DNA of 64,000 nucleotides from Diphasiastrum complanatum. Lineage: Eukaryota > Streptophyta > Lycopodiopsida > Lycopodiales > Lycopodiaceae. The notes under the pieces were generated by a model. It made no database searches. It was not told where the DNA came from and saw nothing but the letters and a program-made list of their open reading frames with translations. The first letter of the stretch is position 1. Each line of letters starts with the position of its first letter. Location: contig CM055101.1 of NCBI GenBank assembly GCA_029204225.1, forward strand, positions 31,811,683-31,875,682. The letters run 5' to 3'. Below, one piece after another: positions 49,201-56,675 of this stretch. Made by a program: the position numbers and the translations under genes.

Positions 49201-52200
49201 AGAGTCTTACAGGGCACGCTGGGTGCACCCGAGTCAGCTTTACAACATATAGTAGGAGCTTAATGTTCGTATCACTTGCTGACAAATCTGATTGAATTTC
49301 CTCCAAGTTGGGTTTACTCGGGCATAATTTTGACTCTTATGTAGACATTCCAATGCACTGAAAGCATAAAAAGTTGGCCTCTTATTGGTCTGCTTAACTG
49401 CCTATAACATGTTTAAAAACATGCCATTAAGCTCGTGTTCTGTAGGCTCATATTTGCATGAATAGAAGGGGGAAGGTTAGTGGGTGCTTGAGAGTTGTTG
49501 GTGAATGCTCTCAAGCAGCCACGACTATTGGTGGATAGTGGAGGACCTGTGACTGTCATGGCAGCCATGATTGCCTACTCCATCATGCTATGATGTGCTA
49601 GTGTGGTATGAGGTTTGTGAAAATAAGCTAGATGATGTGCTAGGTCTACTTGAGTGCTAGGTGACCTAGCATATCATCTAGATGGAGTATCTTGCATGCT
49701 TTGTTTGCTTATTCTGATGTCTATAAGTGCAAGGCCCTCAAACTATCTAGTCATAATGTATTTCATTATTTTGGTAGCTCTATTGTTTGGAGGAAATGTT
49801 CTTTATCAGCAAGGGTTAGAGACACCAGGTTAGATGAATTAAATGCTAACAAATGCCTTTTGACTGGCCTTCAGCATCAATGACTTTAATCTTAGGCTTT
49901 TATGGATCGGAGAAACTGGTGCTGGGACCAAATACTTCTCAGCTACTGAGTGCCAACTCATTGCTTGTGAATGAGATTCAGGTACATCTACCAACACTTA
50001 TCTAGAACTTGAAGTTGGACTTCTTTTCAGGAATTGCATGATAACAGAACTTCCATAAATGTTTCTAGTATAGTCTGGAGAGTGTTCGAGTCTCTGATAG
50101 CTTTGTTATGATGATTGTCTGATAACTTGAGTAAGGTTCCTTTTTCTCTGTACGTGGTGTATGTAATACCATGCAATATGATCTAAAAATCTTAAATGTT
50201 TGACAAATATGAATCATTCTGACATTGCATTATATTGAAGCCTCATGCCATATGCCAATGGTGAGTGCAGGTCCAAGATAATCAAGAACCAGGTCCAATG
50301 CTGTATGGCTTTAGCAGTCGGCCTGAATTGAATGTTGAGAGGAACTGGTCTGAATATCACGAAATCGCTCTGCAGGCAGATTATCATCAGGTATGGTTTC
50401 TCCCTGTTTTCTCTTGTGTGCTCATCTGTGTGGCAGATTGAAGTTGAACCCCTGACCAGAGAGCAAATGAAGTCCTAACCAACTTCTTGTTTTCAAAATA
50501 GATAGTTTGAAAGGCACATGTAACAGTTAATTTCATAAAGTCTTCTGATGTTGTTTTATTGGTTCTTAATCTGTTAAAAATATACTGTGGTTGGGAAAAT
50601 TTATTTGAAAAGACTAAAGTTGTGTCTTCATGCACCAGGAGTGGCCCATCTGGTTGAACAGAGGTTCTAATGTGACCTTAAACTATACCATCTGGAGCAC
50701 AGGCTTCTTCGATATTCTCATTGCTGTTCTTAAAGGTACCATATTCTCAGCTGCTGACCACCATTTGTACTTAAAGTAGATCAGGCATTTATTATCGATA
50801 TTAATTAAAAAAATAGCGTTTCGCGGAGCTGCCCGCTAACGCGTGACGGGCAGCTCACACTGCCCGAGAACCTCTTTTTTTTAAAAAAAAAATTCCCTCC
50901 CTCACGCTGCCCGAGCAAGAATTCCATATGTATTATGAAATCTTTTAGATCCAGTGATTTCTGCAGAACCCCACCATTATATTGAGCTCAAAAACTGAAG
51001 CCTGATCGACAATGGCGACATCTCTGCTTTCGCCAACCATCAATGGATCGTATTCTGTTCGCAGCATGGCCGGTTCGAGCTTGTCGCAAGCCTAAGGGCT
51101 GTTCCGGTGGGAGCTCGGTCTCTACATGGCCTTGCCAGCTCCTCGCTTTCTGGCGAGTTCTAGATCTTTTCTGTTAAAATCTTCATTTTTGGGGAGTCCT
51201 TAGCATCACGTGGACCTGCTCTGCCGAGAAAGTGAATCCCGGTTTGCTATGCTGGATCTCCTGTGTGTTTGGCAGCGGCTGCTGATCCTTTCCATTGAAG
51301 GTTCATCATTCCTTAGAACGTAACAATCTGTAATTATAGAGCCTTTGGCAGCACAAGAAGTGCTCTGATTTTACTTCACTTTGAGGCATTTTTCTTTTGG
51401 TTTCTGTACTGATGCTTTAGTGTGCTTAGTGTCTGCTTTAAAGATTTTGTGTGGGATTGCATTTCAAAAGGAATTGGTATAAGAGAGCTGATCAAGGTGA
51501 GGATGACTCTCTGGGGTAGAGAAGCCAAAACTTTCTTCTGCTTCATCTGGGCTTCCAGTTTCAGAATTAAGGCAAGTGGCTGAGCTCTGTGATGGGTCTG
51601 AGGCAGCAGGAGGATCGGAGCCAGAAACAACTCTAGGCTTCTCTCATGTTGTGAGCAGCTTGAGCTGCCTGTTCTGCAGTGTCAAAGGTTCCCAGCCAGA
51701 CTCGAGCACCCTGCCTTTTAGAGTCTCGGATTTCCGCTGCAAATTTTCCCCATGGCCTTTGTCTGACACCAATGTAGTGCCTGGGTTTCTCTTTGAGTGC
51801 TTTGAAGCAGCCATTGATCACTTTTTTGGGCTTTAACCCGCAGGGTGCCTTCACAGGGAGCTCCTGCACTGCTTCAAGAGAGAGCTTCCATTTGATCCGG
51901 GTGAAATCGGTGCCCATCCTTTTCGAGCTGCCTCTTTCAATACTCCATATAGCACCATGTCTTTGGAGTCGTTTTCGTTAAGGGGAAACGCAGCAGGGGG
52001 AAGAGCATATCCAAATTTTTGGTCAAAACAAGCTTGAAGAGAAAACTATGAGTAGCACAACTCTACACTAAATTCAGCGCATGTTCTGCATACATTGCAC
52101 CTTTTGAAGGAGAAATTTAATTTTGTAAGGCAAGCCCTCTGCATTGCTCCCCTTTCGATAGCTGTCCAAAATATTATGATTCTTAGATTAAGAGTGTTCA

Positions 52201-52763
52201 AAACATGCGCAATTGGTTGCACTCAAGACGTCTCCGTCGACCAGTTGCTGAAATTCTACGTGGATGACATATTTGTAGAGAAAAGTTATGTAATAGATCA
52301 CTAATAAATCTTCGTTAGTCTACAGTGAACATCCTTTCACATAGAGTGCAAAGGTTTTCAGCTCTATACATGAGAAAGACAATTTTCACTATTTTGCACT
52401 TCCGTACTTGCGTTCACATTCGCTCTAGATTTGAGGATAGATTCAATTCACTCCCTTGCTAAAATGCAAATTGCAATCCTACGAGATATCTAATCACAAT
52501 ACCTCAATCTACAAATCTGTTTCATGGACTCGGATAACAGCACAACTTATTACCTATTGCTAGAAGTGAGATCTTTGTTCATATCTTTGCTAGAAGGTTC
52601 TGAAGGTCTCTCTCGGCCTCTCTCTGACTGCGAGATGTGCGAGATATGCGAAGGTCCCGGCGGTCTCTCTCGGCCTCTCTCTAACCCGGACTCTCTCTCT
52701 CTCAGTATGCAAGATATGCCAGCTGTGCGAGATATGTGAGATATTCGAGATGCGACATGTGCG

Positions 52764-52820
<57 letters not shown>

Positions 52821-55800
52821 ACGTGCGCGCGCACACACACACACCTCATCGGCCACTTGCCATCGGCGGACACACTTCGGCCACGTACATACGCACACAT
52901 ACATCGGCCACCCTCGTCAACGACCATCGGCTTTCTTCCTAAACCATCGCCCGCCATCCTAATCATCGTCCGCCACCCAGATCGTCCGCCCCTGCCCGTC
53001 AACAACGGGCACACTTCGCTAGTCTACACTTAAATGCGTCAATAGTAGTTGAATTATGCATATAGAAGCTTGATGGTATGGTGGTATCACTATTTAATTG
53101 CAACTATATCATATGTGAGAGCAATATTGAGGATCAAAAGAATGAGGCACTCATTGAGTAGCTTAGGAGGACAACGGGGTAGCTGGTTGGTCAGGTTTGC
53201 TTCTAGTTTGAAATTTCTTGCTGGTTTGAACTAAACATGACCCTTTCTTATTATTTCTCTCAAATGCTGCAGGGAGTTGTGGTTTGCACGGATGGATTTC
53301 AGACCCAATGAATCCCAACTTGGCTTTATCGTGGCATAATGTTCATGGTGAGCTTATCAAATTGAATGTTCTTATGGACTACATCTAGGCCCAATTATCA
53401 TCACCTGGACGGCATCTGGGCTCTACTCTAATAATCTGCGTGTGGCTCAGGAAGCTTTCCCTTTTTTCGGTCTCATATCAATTAAAAAAATTTCTCATTC
53501 AAAAAGCATTAGCTGTTTTCTGAATGAGTTTTGAAGCTTGAGTGCTGTATTCTACATCAGGTACTGGAGTATTTACTTTCGAGGCTGATGAAGATGCAGA
53601 CTATTACTTTGTCATTGGTAACCTGAATCGCCATCATGTAGAGGTGTATATCCATTCAATTCTTGTTAATTCAATCAGTGAACGGTGTGCATTTCCAGGA
53701 TTAGGCATAAGAGAAAAAACAACAATTTCATTCCATCTGACTGTCATAATGTGCTACATTCAGGGCTAATGCAGAAAACTAAATAGTAGCTTGTTTGGTA
53801 CTGTAGTTTTCTATAAATGTGTCATCATTATGCCGTGCAGGTTCAGTTGGAACTTTTAATCCATGGCATGCTATACAACACATCCAATGCAGACTTTCAA
53901 TGTTCAATGCACAACAAATTTTGTGGTGTCAGCCTCTTTTTTCCGGGTCCCAACTTTGCACTGCTAACAACACCTGATGAGGGACAGGTATTTCATAAGA
54001 CAATGATCGTCTCTAAAATAAAACCACCATATATTCATGTAAGTACATATTTTCCTGCTTTGAGGGAATCACATATGTCCTAAGTGAATACTCAAATGTT
54101 TACCGCCGTTTTATCAACTGCAGCTCACTGTCAATTATGAGAAACTTTTCATCGTTACTTCTTCAGAGATTTCTGTAGATTGAACTCAGTTGCCAATTGT
54201 AGGATTTCTTGATTCTCATCCTTGTTTTAGGCTTGTAATTAGAGCTTGTATCGCATGTGATACATTGTCACCAAGTAGCTAATTCATGGATGATAGCAAG
54301 AGTCTCTGTGGCCTTCCATATCTCTATTTAGATCATAGTTGCACAGAATCGCGTTTCTAGGAGGAGACGTTTCGGAAACCGCGTTTCTCCTCCCAGAATC
54401 GCAAAAAAAAAAAAAAAAAAAATTTGGAAAAATAGCTTATGGCTGAATTTTTTTTAGGGGATCAATGGTGAAACCATTGTTTTGCCTCTCAGAAGTGCAG
54501 TAGATGGGGCACAAACAAATCTTATTTTCAATAGCTATTTGGTTGTTATTTGCTCTAGTTTTCAATAAATGCTCACGGGGTTCGGGGGGCGGTAGCCCCC
54601 CGAGAAACGGGGGGTTCGGGGGGCTACCGCCCCCCAAGAAACAGGGGGTCCGGGGGGCGGTAGCCCCCCGGTGGGGGGTTTGGGGGGTTTGGGTTTGGCG
54701 GTAGCCCCCCGACGGTAAGGCCTCTTCATGACTTGGCCTTCCAACTCCCTGAGCGAAAACACACTTATTGGGACCTTCTGTGATCATAACAGATAGGCTA
54801 GAGGTTAGTTTTGAATTTTTATCCTTGACAAAACCCAACATGGATTAATGCACTTGAACTGGACCATTCTGCACCCGAAACATTCGGCAAAATACACAGT
54901 AATTATGCTCTTAATTAGCGCTTTCACCTGATACCATATTGCCCAAAAAAAACCAAAAAATTAAAAAATTAAAAAAAACGTTTCTGGGAATTTTTTTCAT
55001 ATTTCAGAAACGCGTTTCAGAAACGCAGTGCAACTATGATTTAGATAGAGAAAGGTCAGCTTCATCATCTGAGACTGATTCATTCTACAAAAGGCTTTTG
55101 TCACAACACATGCCTTATATAAGTGCTGCTCGAGAACGTAATTTGGCAACTAGTGGAATGCTGATTGTCTCAGCAGTTAGTTTAGAAACTCAATAAAATA
55201 TATTCTGGAAGCTTTGAAAGTTGCAGATAAATTTGAAAACTTGCTGGTCTTCATAATCATAAAGATAGGTGGTTCTCTGTGAGCAAGCTTTGCAGCCCCT
55301 GTGCATGTGCATTTAACTTCACTATCCTTCCAGTGCAGCATACACCACCCTTTTAGCTTGTTAATTGCCATATCGTGGACTCAGCTGTGTCAAATTTGTT
55401 GCTTTGAAATGCCATTCAGTACAGAACAGAGCACTTTGTTTGATCGAACATGGAAATGTTTTTTATACTGTCTTGTGATTCTAGCTGTGCCAATAGTGGA
55501 GAGGTAGGCTTGAAAAAGGAAAGCTCCATGCGGAAAAAGAGGCAAGCATCCTCTTAACTATCACTATCAGAAAATTTTGTGAGTCCTAGGCAGGTTTTTT
55601 CTTGAGTGCGAGAGGGGAAGAGCAGAGAAAGGGTAATCTTTCAATGTGATCTTTTAGAGCTAGAGAAAACTCACCTTGTTGCAATGATAGTGGGCATATC
55701 ATGAACTTGATCACATTATTAGCATCACAATAAGCACAGAAGACTATAAAAGATGGAGCAAAAGCATCCTCCAACTAAGAATACTAAAAGAACAAAGACA

Positions 55801-56328
55801 TTTGGTTAAGCTTTTTGGTCTTGATGGTATGTTTTGACATAGTCACTGATTGCTAGCATATTTGGCACTGTGTGATACAATGCAATGCATGGATTGTCTG
55901 TACCATTTTATCTGCTCTTACTGTAGTTTTTCACTATTTGGCTACAGGTTGGCCCCTTATTTGTATTCTTTAACTTACATTATGTGGTTGTTATCAAGCA
56001 TTTGAAGTCTTTCTAGCCATTTTCTCTTAATTTTATTTGGCTTTCCATGTCTATACGATATTAAAATAATTAGTCAATTTATTGCTTAGTGTGAAGCCGT
56101 GTGAAAGTAGTTCTCTCTGTGGTCTATGTTAACATGTCGGTTCAGAGGGACGCGTCTGTGTTGCTCATATATGTAACGGGCTGTTCGCCCATCATTGTGA
56201 TAATCCGATGCATTTATTGTTTAGTTATTGCTCTCTCGCTCTCTCCAACACCTCACTATATGGCTATTTCTCAGCCCAAAACCCTTAAAAAATGTAACCC
56301 TAAAAAAACCTTATTTTTTTTGAAAAAG

Positions 56329-56384
<56 letters not shown>

Positions 56385-56616
56385 TGGATCGCGCTGTGCG
56401 CTACTCTTTCTCTCTCCACGCAGATATATATCTCTCTATACGAAAGTTCCAGATTCTCTCTCTCTCTCTCTACGAAAGTTCCACCTCTTTTCTGAAACAT
56501 TCCAGAAAACTGCTCGTCGCCCTTCACCTTGCACCCTTCAACTGCCTGTCATTGACGTTTTAGGGCACACGTGGCCCAATCAAAATTCATAATCCACTTT
56601 TCTCCACAACAGCCTA

Positions 56617-56675
<59 letters not shown>

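Larger units (their letters stand above)
39297..49247 (-). mobile_element. Outer LTR retrotransposon, gag-protease only
   Basis: 9951 bp, with 918-bp LTRs at 39297-40214 and 48330-49247 and target duplication TATAG at 39292-39296 and 49248-49252. The primer site TGGTATCAGAGC (48327-48316) next to the right LTR makes it minus-strand. Removing the nested element leaves an interior of about 3.3 kb that codes only for gag, a protease-like region and a short repeated tail ending at a stop (40557-40559). There is no reverse transcriptase, RNase H or integrase. About 21-24 LTR differences by eye (~2.5%) make it older than the element inside it. It belongs to the Ty3-gypsy-like group by gag. Confidence 0.93.
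34264..49874 (+). other. APD intron 1, 15.6 kb, transposon-filled
   Basis: It runs from donor GTATGT to acceptor CCTTCAG. Splicing joins G to CA and restores the Ala codon inside WFFASMT, exactly where the family has that sequence. It contains old tandem repeats, a gag relic and two nested LTR elements. It makes up most of the gene length. Confidence 0.9.

Noticed and set aside
50826-50856. Helitron 3' end hairpin
   Set aside because: A hairpin is present, but no CTRR terminus lies about ten bases after it on either strand and no matching 5' TC end was found.
54939-55196. Open frame in APD intron 7 as an extra exon
   Set aside because: It crosses the border of the hAT-like insertion. Exons 7 and 8 already join in phase and match the family without it.
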